64,000 nucleotides of DNA from Tissierella sp. MB52-C2 (GTDB taxonomy: Bacteria; Bacillota; Clostridia; Tissierellales; Tissierellaceae): contig NZ_CP133261.1 in the NCBI RefSeq assembly GCF_030931715.1, positions 434,001 through 498,000 of the forward strand, read 5' to 3'. Under the pieces are notes generated by a model. It saw nothing but the letters and a program-made list of their open reading frames with translations, had not been told where the DNA came from and searched no databases. Position 1 is the first letter of the stretch; each line of letters starts with the position of its first letter. Positions 25,617 to 33,335 of the stretch are shown here, in pieces. A program made the position numbers and the translations under genes.

Positions 25617-26357
25617 ATGGATAGATTCAAAGAAAATCGAGATTTTATGAAGTCAAAATTTATGGAGGATATAGTATCAGACCAGAAAAAGCAATTACCT
25701 CAGCCATCACTTCAAAAATCATATGGGGATTATATTGAAATAATTGAGTTACCTGATATAGATAAGAATATTATAGTTAAACAAGATATACATAAGTGCA
25801 TATTAGAGAGGAAAAGCCATCGTGAATATACAGAAGAATCTTTATCAATAGGAGAACTATCTTATCTTCTATGGGCAACTCAAGGTGTAAAGGATATTAG
25901 AGGGGATAACTATGCAACAGTAAGACCAGTGCCATCAGCCGGAGCAAGACATCCCTTTGAGACATACTTAGCTATTCAAAATGTGAAAGGACTTAAAAGT
26001 GGGATTTACAGATATCTAGCATTAGAGCATAAACTATTGTTCTTATGTGAAGAAAAAAATATACCAGAGAAAATAACATCTGGAACCCTTGATCAAAAGT
26101 TTGCTGGAACTGCCGCAGTCAATTTTATCTGGAGCTGCTTACCATATAGAGGAGAATGGAGATACGATAAACTTGCACATAAGGTAATGCTTATAGATGC
26201 TGGTCACATGTGTCATGGATTATATATTGCCTGTGAGTCACTTGGATTAGGCACTTGTGCTATAGCAGCATATGATCAAAATCTTATGGATGATTTAGTT
26301 AAAGTAGATGGAAAAGATGAATTCGTAGTATATATGGCTCCAGTAGGTAGAGTTTAA
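25617..26357 (+). CDS. SagB/ThcOx-type nitroreductase-family oxidoreductase
   Basis: 246 residues, ATG after AAAGGAG. FMN-binding features are RKSHREYTEESLSIGELSYLLWATQG, cited here by its residue range of about 68-93 with key residues R68, S70, R72 and Y74, and then VRPVPSAGARHPFETY. The C-terminal half has a VMLIDAGHMCHGLYIACESLGLG stretch typical of the SagB branch, around residue 185. SagB-type enzymes oxidise azolines in peptide modification clusters or act as stand-alone NAD(P)H:flavin-dependent reductases. No YcaO partner is nearby, so a stand-alone role is more likely. Confidence 0.85.
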   Translation: MDRFKENRDFMKSKFMEDIVSDQKKQLPQPSLQKSYGDYIEIIELPDIDKNIIVKQDIHKCILERKSHREYTEESLSIGELSYLLWATQGVKDIRGDNYATVRPVPSAGARHPFETYLAIQNVKGLKSGIYRYLALEHKLLFLCEEKNIPEKITSGTLDQKFAGTAAVNFIWSCLPYRGEWRYDKLAHKVMLIDAGHMCHGLYIACESLGLGTCAIAAYDQNLMDDLVKVDGKDEFVVYMAPVGRV

Positions 26358-26416
26358 GTTTATAATTTTCTTTGCCATCTACAGAAAAAACAAATAAAAA
26401 TTGAAGGAGTTTTAAT

Positions 26417-26466
26417 ATGGTTAAAAAGTGGATATAGCTTCTTTATTTTCTATAATAAAAATAAAG
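26417..26466 (+). promoter_or_regulatory. Candidate translational attenuator: six-residue leader peptide plus hairpin
   Basis: AAGGAG (26404-26409) lies 7 bases before an ATG at 26417 that encodes MVKKWI and stops at 26435-26437. Four bases later CTTTATTTT (26441-26449) pairs with AAAATAAAG (26458-26466), whose last bases belong to the AAAGGAG of the GNAT gene. A ribosome stalled on the leader would free that site. This is how inducible cat and erm genes work, but here it is inference from layout. Confidence 0.45.
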
Positions 26467-26477
26467 GAGAGATGAGC

Positions 26478-26891
26478 ATGAATAGTATTACTTATAAATA
26501 TTTTAAAAATTTTAAACAAGAAGATATAAAGGCACTATATGATGATGCAGAGTGGATAAGCTATACAAAAGATTTACCTAGACTAATGAAAGCAATAGAA
26601 TCATCTTTAATGGTTATTTCAGCATGGGATGGAGATAAGTTAGTAGGCTTAGTTAGAGTTGTAGGAGATGGACTAACTATAATATATGTTCAAGATATTT
26701 TAGTGTTACAATCCTACAAGAAAAAGGGGATAGGATCCAAGCTTCTAAAATTTATTTTAGATGAATATAAGGATGTTCGTCAAAAAGTTTTGTTAACAGA
26801 TGAGAGAGAAGAGACTAGACGATTTTATGAAGCAAATGGATTTTTCTCTTGTGATAATGGTATGGTAGTGGCATTTGCCAAGTTTGACTAG
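26478..26891 (+). CDS. GNAT family N-acetyltransferase
   Basis: 137 residues. ATG 26478 is 8 bases from AAAGGAG; the ATG at 26472 is too close to that site. The acetyl-CoA site is QDILVLQSYKKKGIGSKLLK (Q/RxxGxG/A form KKGIGS), and FYEANGFFSCDNG is the fourth motif. It is a compact, single-domain acetyltransferase like those acting on small amines. The substrate is unknown. It has a possible leader-peptide attenuator in front and a terminator-like hairpin after it. Confidence 0.88.
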   Translation: MNSITYKYFKNFKQEDIKALYDDAEWISYTKDLPRLMKAIESSLMVISAWDGDKLVGLVRVVGDGLTIIYVQDILVLQSYKKKGIGSKLLKFILDEYKDVRQKVLLTDEREETRRFYEANGFFSCDNGMVVAFAKFD

Positions 26892-26917
26892 AATAAAGTT
26901 TATAATAAGTACTCTAC

Positions 26918-26943
26918 ATCCCCCAGTGAAATATCTGGGGGAT
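26918..26943 (+). terminator. Hairpin terminator after GNAT gene
   Basis: ATCCCCCAG (26918-26926) pairs with CTGGGGGAT (26935-26943) around an 8-base loop. The tail TGTATTAGATTGTTTATTG is only moderately T-rich. Confidence 0.65.
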
Positions 26944-27094
26944 TGTATTAGATTGTTTATTGATAAATGTAATTTTTATATTATTTTATTAATTATGGGG
27001 AATTTTAGAAAAAAGTCTTGCATTTAATAATACTCATATGATATTATAAGACAATTTACTTTTTAGAATTAGAAATATTTAAGAGGTGGTAATA

Positions 27095-28132
27095 TTGAAA
27101 AATAAGAAAATAAGGGATTATGGAATCAATATAGGTACTTTTAAAATCGGAAGTAATAATTCAATTACTGATGTGAAAGGTGTAAAGGTAGGTCATACAA
27201 CTTTAGATGATGGAATTGTAAAGACTGGAGTAACTGCAATATTACCACATGAAGGAAATATTTTCAAAGACAAGCTAATAGCAGCGTGTCATGTGATAAA
27301 TGGATTTGGAAAATCCACTGGTCTTATTCAAATTGAGGAATTAGGTACTATAGAAACACCTATCATACTTACCAATACACTTAGTGTTGGTATAGCCCAT
27401 GAAACTTTAGTCAGGTACATGCTTAGTGAGAATGATGATATTGGCAATACAACTGGTACTGTAAATCCAATTATTTGTGAATGTAATGATGGAGTAATAA
27501 ATGATATTAGAGGTCTTCATATAAAGCAAGAACATATTTATGAAGCTATAGAAAAATGTGATGTTGAATTTGCTGAGGGAAACGTTGGGGCTGGTAAAGG
27601 TATGATTTGCTATAATCTGAAAGGTGGTATCGGCTCATCATCTAGAATTATTGAATTAGGAAATACCCAATATACACTGGGAGTTCTAGTTCTAAGCAAC
27701 TTTGGCTCCTTGGAAGATTTTATTTTAAATGGTGATCATATAGGACCTAAACTAGCTGAAAAAGTTAATCAAAAAAATGAAACAGAAGATAAAGGGTCTA
27801 TAATTATAATATTAGCTACAGATATCCCTCTATCATCTAGACAGCTCAAACGAATAATAAAGAGAGTTTATCCTGGTATATCTAAAACTGGCAGCTATAC
27901 AGGTAATGGAAGTGGTGAAGTTGTCATAGGATTTTCAACGGCTAATATAATCAAGCATTATGAAGAAAATGATGTAGTTGATATTAAGATAATTAATGAG
28001 AATAAGATAAATAAAATTTTTAAAGCAACAGTTGAAGCAACTGAAGAGGCAATATTGAATTCATTAATATGTTCTACTAGTTCTATTGGCAGAGATGGGA
28101 AGAAAGTATATTCATTAAAGGATTTAATATAA
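27095..28132 (+). CDS. P1 family peptidase (DmpA/BapA type)
   Basis: 345 residues. TTG 27095 follows AGAGGTGG at 27082-27089; the GTG at 27086 is within that site. Family motifs are ITDVKGVKVGHTTL near the N-terminus, EGNVGAGKGMICYNLKGGIGSSS, and LGVLVLSNFG just before the expected self-cleavage region. Later come TGSYTGNGSGEVVIGFSTAN. P1 enzymes are autoprocessed into two subunits with a new N-terminal Ser/Thr and cleave N-terminal residues, sometimes D- or beta-amino acids. There is no signal peptide. Confidence 0.87.
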   Translation: MKNKKIRDYGINIGTFKIGSNNSITDVKGVKVGHTTLDDGIVKTGVTAILPHEGNIFKDKLIAACHVINGFGKSTGLIQIEELGTIETPIILTNTLSVGIAHETLVRYMLSENDDIGNTTGTVNPIICECNDGVINDIRGLHIKQEHIYEAIEKCDVEFAEGNVGAGKGMICYNLKGGIGSSSRIIELGNTQYTLGVLVLSNFGSLEDFILNGDHIGPKLAEKVNQKNETEDKGSIIIILATDIPLSSRQLKRIIKRVYPGISKTGSYTGNGSGEVVIGFSTANIIKHYEENDVVDIKIINENKINKIFKATVEATEEAILNSLICSTSSIGRDGKKVYSLKDLI

Positions 28133-28154
28133 ATATAAAAAGGATGGAATTAGT

Positions 28155-28520
28155 ATGAATATTAATATAAGAAAAGCAGAAGAAAAAGATTTTAAAGATA
28201 TATGGAATATATTTAAAGAGATTATAGTGAAGGGCGATACCTATGTATTCTCTCCAGATTCTAGTGAAGAGATAGCATATGATTATTGGTTTGGTAATAA
28301 GGTTATATCCTATGTCGCAGAATATGATGGAAAGATTCTTGGAATGTATAAGCTAATTGCTAATCAGCCTGATTTGGGATCCCATGTGGCAAACGCATTA
28401 TTTATGGTTTCATCTGATTCTCGAGGAAAAGGATTAGGAAGACTAATGGGAGAACATTATAATCAAGTATTCATTATGAATATAAGGGGGAGAGTTTGTT
28501 GTACTACGGAGATAAAGTAA
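28155..28520 (+). pseudogene. Truncated GNAT acetyltransferase
   Basis: The reading frame starts well (AAAAGGATGG, ATG 28155) and keeps the first three GNAT motifs up to VSSDSRGKGLGRLMGEH. It then runs into unrelated residues (YNQVFIMNIRG) that coincide with the leader of the next gene. The usual 50-60 C-terminal residues, including the LGF motif, are gone. A deletion joining this gene to the upstream region of the following GNAT gene explains it. The fold would be incomplete, so activity is unlikely. Confidence 0.7.
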
Positions 28521-29050
28521 AATTAAGAGCATATAAAAAAGAAGATATTAAGTTGGCTTATGAATATATGAATGATAGCGAGGTAAAGAAATTATTAGTA
28601 AATAAAATACCCTATCCTATGATACTTGAGGAAGAAGAAAAATGGTTTGAAAGTCTTTTGAACTCTAAAGATACTTATAACTTTGCCATAGAAGATTTAG
28701 AAACAGGAAAATATATTGGAGGCTGTGGAATAAACAATGTTAATTGGTTAAACAGAGTAGCCATAATAGGAATATATATTGGGGACAAAAACTATTGGAG
28801 TAAAGGATATGGTACAGATTCAATAAAGATTTTAAATAAGTTTATATTTGAACAAATGAATATAAATAAGATTAAATTGAATGTATTTTCATTTAACGAA
28901 AGGGCAAAAAAATGTTATGAGAAATGTGGATTTAAAGTTGAAGGGATTTTAAAACAAGAACTTTTTAGGGATGGTAAATACTGGGATGAGTATTCTATGG
29001 CTATACTTTTTGAAGAATGGTGTAATGTTGAAAAAGTAAACAACTTATAA
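28496..29050 (+). CDS. RimJ/RimL-type GNAT N-acetyltransferase
   Basis: 184 residues, TTG 28496 with AAGGGGGAG just upstream; it overlaps the truncated GNAT frame by 25 bases. Motifs are VKLRAYKKEDIKLAYEYMND at the N-terminus, a GIYIGDKNYWSKGYGTDSIK acetyl-CoA loop, and NINKIKLNVFSFNERAKKCY followed by CGFKVEG. This is the branch that acetylates N-terminal amino groups of proteins or small amines such as spermidine. The substrate is not known. Confidence 0.88.
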   Translation: MLYYGDKVKLRAYKKEDIKLAYEYMNDSEVKKLLVNKIPYPMILEEEEKWFESLLNSKDTYNFAIEDLETGKYIGGCGINNVNWLNRVAIIGIYIGDKNYWSKGYGTDSIKILNKFIFEQMNINKIKLNVFSFNERAKKCYEKCGFKVEGILKQELFRDGKYWDEYSMAILFEEWCNVEKVNNL

Positions 29051-29096
29051 TGATAGTGTTAAAAACATATTTCTAACCGATAAGGGATGAAGTAAA

Positions 29097-29666
29097 TTGA
29101 GCCAAGATGAAAGAATATATGTTGTTGGAAATCAGAAAATAATAATAGAAGAAGGATCGGCGGGACAAAGAATTTTAGATATTGGTGGCGGTGGAGAAGG
29201 GATAATAGGCTTATGCTATGGTAATAGGGTAATTGCTATCGATCCAAGAAAAGATGAATTGGAAGAAACGCCAGAAGGACCATTAAAAATAGTTATGGAT
29301 GCAAGAGAATTGTCTTTCTTAGATAATTCATTTGATGCTGTAACATCTTTTTTTACATTAATGTATATTAATAAAGATGATCATGAAAAGGTTTTTAAAG
29401 AGATATATAGAGTATTGAAGGATAATGGGGAATTTGTTTTGTGGGATGCTACGATACCAGAATATGATGGTGGTATAAAAGATATTTTTGTAATCCAGCT
29501 TGAAATAGAAACTCCTATTAAGGTGATTAAAACTGGCTATGGGGTTTCAAGAAAAGATAAGGTTCAAGATATTGAATATTTTACTAGAATTGGAGAAAGT
29601 ATTGGATTCAACGTAATAAAAGAGGAAGTAAGAGATAAAGTATTTAAAATAATATTTAGGAAATAA
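29097..29666 (+). CDS. Class I SAM-dependent methyltransferase
   Basis: 189 residues, TTG 29097 after AAGGGATGA. Motif I is ILDIGGGGEGIIGL, with VIAIDPR as the acidic residue after strand 2, MDARELSFLDNSFDAVTSFF and the post-I region EIYRVLKDNGEFVLWDA. This is a UbiE/Methyltransf_11-type core without extra domains. The substrate is unknown. A structured untranslated region begins about 60 bases downstream. Confidence 0.82.
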   Translation: MSQDERIYVVGNQKIIIEEGSAGQRILDIGGGGEGIIGLCYGNRVIAIDPRKDELEETPEGPLKIVMDARELSFLDNSFDAVTSFFTLMYINKDDHEKVFKEIYRVLKDNGEFVLWDATIPEYDGGIKDIFVIQLEIETPIKVIKTGYGVSRKDKVQDIEYFTRIGESIGFNVIKEEVRDKVFKIIFRK

Positions 29667-29732
29667 ATTGCAATCATTTAAAAATATCTAAATTTTAGTT
29701 AAGTTTATAAATGTGGTCGTTATATATTAATG

Positions 29733-30065
29733 GGAGAGGATAAGCTTGTTTATGAGAGAAATAACTATATTTATACTATATGCATAGGTGGGGATGAGCC
29801 AGTGCTAGTGAGGTTAACATACACTTATCAGTGGAATGTGGGGATTAACCTGCGTTACAGTGGTCAATATAAATAAATAAAATTGACAGAGGTTCGGATT
29901 TAGAGATTAAATATGTTCTAATGAAGTAGGAACTGAAAGTAATCGCTAACCCTAAAGGAACGGCGGTGAATTTGTCACTAGTTAATCAAGCCTAGAGAAT
30001 AAAAGAAACTACAGAACCCATCCTCTTTGATTTAAATATACTAAATCAAGGAGGTTGTATATAGA
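29733..30065 (+). ncRNA. Candidate structured cis-regulatory leader RNA of the RNHCP gene
   Basis: A 400-base stretch without a gene contains a set of nested complementarities. GGGAGAGGAT (29732-29741) can pair with ATCCTCTTT (30020-30028). AGGTTAA (29811-29817) pairs with TTAACCT (29845-29851). CTAGTGA (29805-29811) pairs with TCACTAG (29975-29981). GTGA/TCAC makes a small hairpin at 29966-29978. The last element, CCTCTTTGATTTA (30022-30034) with TAAATCAAGGAGG (30042-30054), is 13 bp with one G-U and buries the whole AAGGAGG of the next gene. The outer helix and the last hairpin use the same bases (30022-30028), so they exclude each other, which is how a translational riboswitch works. I cannot match it to a named class. 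Where transcription starts is not clear: a possible -10 (TATACT) at 29772-29777 would leave out the 5' arm. Confidence 0.55.
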
Positions 30066-30377
30066 ATGGCAAGAAAAAAAGGAAATGAAGGATTTATCTG
30101 TGAAAACTGTGGAGAAAAAATTGGTCCAGTAACCAATGGAAGTTATAGAAATCATTGTCCCATATGCTTGTATTCTAAGCATATGGATATAGTTTCGGGA
30201 GATAGATTGAATGAATGTAAGGGGTTAATGAAACCAATAGGAATAAAACACAAGTCAGGTAAAGGATTACAAATAATCCATAAATGTTTAAGATGTGAAG
30301 AAGAGAAAGTTAATATTTTAGCTCAAAATACAATTCAAAGTGATTTATTGGAAAAAATATTGGAGCTATTTAATTAA
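30066..30377 (+). CDS. RNHCP domain zinc-ribbon protein
   Basis: 103 residues, ATG 11 bases after AAGGAGG. The signature RNHCPICLYSKH that gives the family its name is at residues 29-40. It is flanked by CENCGEK near residue 14 and KCLRCEEE near residue 79, making paired zinc-ribbon half-sites. The N-terminus is very basic. Zinc-dependent nucleic acid or ribosome binding is plausible, but the family has no known function. Its ribosome binding site is sequestered in a 13-bp hairpin. Confidence 0.85.
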   Translation: MARKKGNEGFICENCGEKIGPVTNGSYRNHCPICLYSKHMDIVSGDRLNECKGLMKPIGIKHKSGKGLQIIHKCLRCEEEKVNILAQNTIQSDLLEKILELFN

Positions 30378-30512
30378 AATAATGTTATATAGTGGTTGAC
30401 ATTTGCTTAAATTAATGACCACATCTTATAATCAAAAATCATATAGAATTTTAAAAATAATATAATAGAGGACTATAAATAATAAAGCCTGAAAGTAAGA
30501 GGTGAAGAAGTT

Positions 30513-31199
30513 ATGAAAAAAATCGGCATTATAGGTGCTATGGCTCCGGAAATTGAGCTGTTAAAAAACAAGATTGATATTAATAGAGAAGATAATATTG
30601 CTGGATTTGATTTCTTTTTAGGTTCTATAGATGATAAAGATGTCATCATAACCCGTTGCGGTGAAGGTAAAGTAAATGCAGCCTCATGTACACAAATTTT
30701 AATCGACAGATTTGGAGTAGACAGTATTATAAATACAGGAATTGCTGGCGGATTACATGAATCAGTTAAAATCTGTGATGTAGTAATATCTAACAATGTA
30801 ACACATCACGATGTAAGAAAGGCTCAGATGAAAAATTGTTTTCCCTATAGAGATTGTTTTGAATCTGATGAGAAATTAATTGAAGCCGCTATCAAAGCAT
30901 GTAAATCACATCATAGTGAAAATTGGAATTATCATATTGGAAGAATAATAAGCGGAGAAAGCTTTATTCAAGATAGTAAAATAAAGAAAAATCTACTTAG
31001 AGACTATTCACCACATTGTGTTGAAATGGAAGGCTCTGCAATAGGACATGTTGCTTATATAAATAATATACCTTTTGTGGTCATCAGAAGTATATCAGAT
31101 AATGCTGATGATGAGGCTACAATTAGTTATAATGACTTTGAAACTATTGCGGCTAATAAATCAGCAGAAATCGTTTTGGGTATGCTACAAATATTGTAG
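30513..31199 (+). CDS. mtnN: 5'-methylthioadenosine/S-adenosylhomocysteine nucleosidase
   Basis: 228 residues, ATG with GAGGTG upstream. It starts MKKIGIIGAMAPEIELL, with the conserved catalytic Glu13. GEGKVNAASCTQILI and INTGIAGGL form the nucleobase and ribose sites, VEMEGSAIGHVA supplies the ribose-binding MEG, and RSISDNADDEA carries the catalytic Asp. The enzyme hydrolyses the N-glycosidic bond of MTA and SAH, recycling the methyl-transfer by-product. The region holds several SAM methyltransferases, but the gene is probably constitutive. Confidence 0.95.
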   Translation: MKKIGIIGAMAPEIELLKNKIDINREDNIAGFDFFLGSIDDKDVIITRCGEGKVNAASCTQILIDRFGVDSIINTGIAGGLHESVKICDVVISNNVTHHDVRKAQMKNCFPYRDCFESDEKLIEAAIKACKSHHSENWNYHIGRIISGESFIQDSKIKKNLLRDYSPHCVEMEGSAIGHVAYINNIPFVVIRSISDNADDEATISYNDFETIAANKSAEIVLGMLQIL

Positions 31200-31239
31200 G
31201 TAAGAAATATTCCTAAGTATAAAAGTGGAGTGAGATATA

Positions 31240-31776
31240 ATGAAACAATTAAAGCTAAAAAATGGACAAAGTTTAATTATTAGAACAGCAAAGAAGGAAG
31301 ATGCCTTAAACCTGATAAATTATGTAAATAAAATAGGTGGAGAGTCAGATTTTCTTACATTCGGAGACAATGAATTTGATATAACTCTTGAAAAAGAAGA
31401 GGAAATAATTGAAAGTCATATAGATGCAGAAAATAAAATATATCTTATAGCTGAAATTGGAAATGAAATAGCTGGAAGTATAAATTATAGTGGAGGGGCT
31501 AGACAAAGAACTAAACATACGGGAGAATTTGGAGTTAGCGTTGCTAAAAAATACTGGGGGCTAGGAATAGGAAAAGAGTTAATTAAATATATGATAGACT
31601 GGGCAAAAGAAGGTAATGTAGTAAGGAAAATCAATTTAAGAGTAAGAGAAGATAATGAAACTGCTGTAAATCTATATACAAAATTAGGTTTTAAAAAAGA
31701 AGGTATTATATCTAGAGATTTCTATGTTGATGGTAGATACTATAGTTCTATATCTATGGGATTGGAAATTGATTAA
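31240..31776 (+). CDS. GNAT family N-acetyltransferase
   Basis: 178 residues, ATG with GTGGAGTGAG upstream. Motifs are LIIRTAKKEDALNLINYVN, the acetyl-CoA loop VAKKYWGLGIGKELIKYMID and INLRVREDNETAVNLYTKLGF with a C-terminal DGRYYSSISMGLE. It resembles the RimI/RimL-like branch often found as a stand-alone enzyme in Firmicutes. The substrate is unknown. Confidence 0.88.
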   Translation: MKQLKLKNGQSLIIRTAKKEDALNLINYVNKIGGESDFLTFGDNEFDITLEKEEEIIESHIDAENKIYLIAEIGNEIAGSINYSGGARQRTKHTGEFGVSVAKKYWGLGIGKELIKYMIDWAKEGNVVRKINLRVREDNETAVNLYTKLGFKKEGIISRDFYVDGRYYSSISMGLEID

Positions 31777-31847
31777 ACATTATGATCTTTAGCGTTAGTG
31801 ATTTCTCGATATATAAATTTAAAATAAATTGTAAAGGAAGGATCAGG

Positions 31848-31919
31848 ATGAAGCTTAAATTCGGTAATTGCTTGGTGCAGTTTATAAAATATGATAGCAG
31901 ATTGTATCGAGCAGATTAA
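31848..31919 (+). CDS. 23-residue leader peptide (candidate)
   Basis: AAAGGAAGG (31833-31841) lies 6 bases before ATG 31848, a better site than many real genes here. The frame reads MKLKFGNCLVQFIKYDSRLY then RAD and stops at 31917-31919. The left arm of the hairpin that follows (31875-31884) is inside this frame. It probably has a regulatory role for the methyltransferase downstream, but it could be a chance small ORF or gene remnant. Confidence 0.5.
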   Translation: MKLKFGNCLVQFIKYDSRLYRAD

Positions 31920-31945
31920 TTAGTTATCAGTAAACTGCACTTTTT
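31875..31945 (+). terminator. Candidate attenuator terminator before the methyltransferase gene
   Basis: GTGCAGTTTA (31875-31884) pairs with TAAACTGCAC (31931-31940) and is followed directly by TTTTT. The 46 bases between can fold further (TGATA with TATCA). Because the left arm is translated as part of the leader peptide, ribosome position would decide whether the terminator forms. Confidence 0.6.
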
Positions 31946-31983
31946 AGAAAACATCTAATATATTTTAAAAGGAGTGTAGTTTT

Positions 31984-32742
31984 ATGAATTTAGAAAAATT
32001 AAAAGAAACTTGGAGATATGAAGAACGATATTCATTTAAAGGTTGGGATTTTTCTCATATAAACAATCGTATGGAAGAAGAAACACTACCATGGGATTAT
32101 AAGAAATTAGTTAAATCATATATTAGTGAAGAAAAAATATTGCTTGATATGGGGACTGGTGGTGGAGAGTTTCTTTTATCTTTAAATCCCACAGAAGGAA
32201 AAACTTATGCCACAGAAAGTTATTTGCCTAATATAGAACTTTGTAAAAGTGTATTAACTTCCTATGGGATTGATGTAAGACCAGTTTCTGATGACAGCAA
32301 TTTACCATTTGATGATAGATACTTTGATATTATAATAAATAGACATGAATCTTTCTGCGTAACAGAGATTAATCGTATTCTAAAACCAGGTGGAATTTTT
32401 ATTACTCAACAGGTCGGAGGCATGAATAATAGAGAGATATCAAAGTTTTTACTAGGAGAGTATCCTAATATAACTGATATTGATTTAAATCTTGATAAAA
32501 TTTTATTAGAGGCAAAAGCCATTGGAATGAGAATTATTGATACGGGAGAATGTTTCCCAAAAACATACTTTTATGATATAGGAGCATTTGTATTTTATGC
32601 AAAAATAATTGAATGGGAATTTCCAGGTTTTTCAGTAGAAAGATGTTTTAATAAACTTGTTGAATTACAAGCTAAGCTAGAAAAACAAGGATATATAGAA
32701 ACATTAGAACATAGATATTTTTTAATAGCAGAAAAACAATAA
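31984..32742 (+). CDS. Class I SAM-dependent methyltransferase
   Basis: 252 residues, ATG with AAAGGAG. Motif I is LLDMGTGGGEFLL (near residue 55), with TYATESYLPNIELCK after it, SNLPFDDRYFDIIINRHESF as the substrate/SAM side region, and EINRILKPGGIFITQQVG. The RHESF segment and a long helical C-terminus set it apart from UbiE types. It might methylate rRNA or a small molecule. A leader peptide plus attenuator upstream resembles genes induced by ribosome-targeting drugs, which makes rRNA a candidate substrate; that is inference. Confidence 0.82.
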   Translation: MNLEKLKETWRYEERYSFKGWDFSHINNRMEEETLPWDYKKLVKSYISEEKILLDMGTGGGEFLLSLNPTEGKTYATESYLPNIELCKSVLTSYGIDVRPVSDDSNLPFDDRYFDIIINRHESFCVTEINRILKPGGIFITQQVGGMNNREISKFLLGEYPNITDIDLNLDKILLEAKAIGMRIIDTGECFPKTYFYDIGAFVFYAKIIEWEFPGFSVERCFNKLVELQAKLEKQGYIETLEHRYFLIAEKQ

Positions 32743-32763
32743 CTTAGGAAAATTAATATAACT

Positions 32764-32799
32764 TTCAAAGGCTTAGCTAAATCAAGCTAAGTCTTTGAA
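32764..32799. repeat. Inverted repeat after the methyltransferase gene
   Basis: TTCAAAGGCTTAGCT (32764-32778) and AGCTAAGTCTTTGAA (32785-32799) pair with one mismatch around a 6-base loop. There is no T-tract, so it may be a weak terminator or mRNA end stabiliser. Confidence 0.55.
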
Positions 32800-32906
32800 A
32801 TACCTAGATAGATATAACTCAATATTATAATGACAAATTTAGTAGTAGCAAGAAATGGAGTAAGTTATTGATATAACATTTAAATTTTAAAACAGGGGGG
32901 AGAATT

Positions 32907-33335
32907 ATGAAGGGTAATAGAATAGATATAGGAGTTAAGGCATTGATTTTTAATGAAGGTAAATTCTTAGTGATGCATAATAATGGGGTAGAAGAAGACC
33001 TATGGGAATTACCAGGAGGTCGAATGGAATTTGGTGAAACAGCAGAAGAAACTCTAAGACGAGAAATGATTGAAGAGACTGGATTGGTAGTTGAGCCAAT
33101 AAGATTATTAGATACATGGAATTTAATTAGAGAGGATTATCAAATTGCAGGGATCATTTATTTATGTCAGTTTGAAGAAGGAGAAGTAAAATTATCAGAT
33201 GAGCATGATGCATTTAAATGGATTGGTACAGACGAAAAGTCATTGCAAATGGTATATGAAGATTTTAGAGTAAGAATGTTAAACTGGAATTGGGATGAAA
33301 TCAGAGGGGGAAACTATGTATATAGAATTAGATAA
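32907..33335 (+). CDS. NUDIX hydrolase
   Basis: 142 residues, ATG after a GGGGGGAG. The full Nudix box is at residues 38-60: GG, then E at the seventh position, REMIEETGL (GX5EX7REUXEEXGU is satisfied). The enzyme would hydrolyse a nucleoside diphosphate linked to another group, with Mg2+ bound by the EE pair. The substrate cannot be deduced. It overlaps the next gene by 20 bases, so they form one operon. Confidence 0.9.
   Translation: MKGNRIDIGVKALIFNEGKFLVMHNNGVEEDLWELPGGRMEFGETAEETLRREMIEETGLVVEPIRLLDTWNLIREDYQIAGIIYLCQFEEGEVKLSDEHDAFKWIGTDEKSLQMVYEDFRVRMLNWNWDEIRGGNYVYRIR

Noticed and set aside
29700-30065. Group I or group II intron
   Set aside because: No recognisable domain V, conserved 5' end, or P7/S elements; no intron-encoded protein; the flanking genes are not split.
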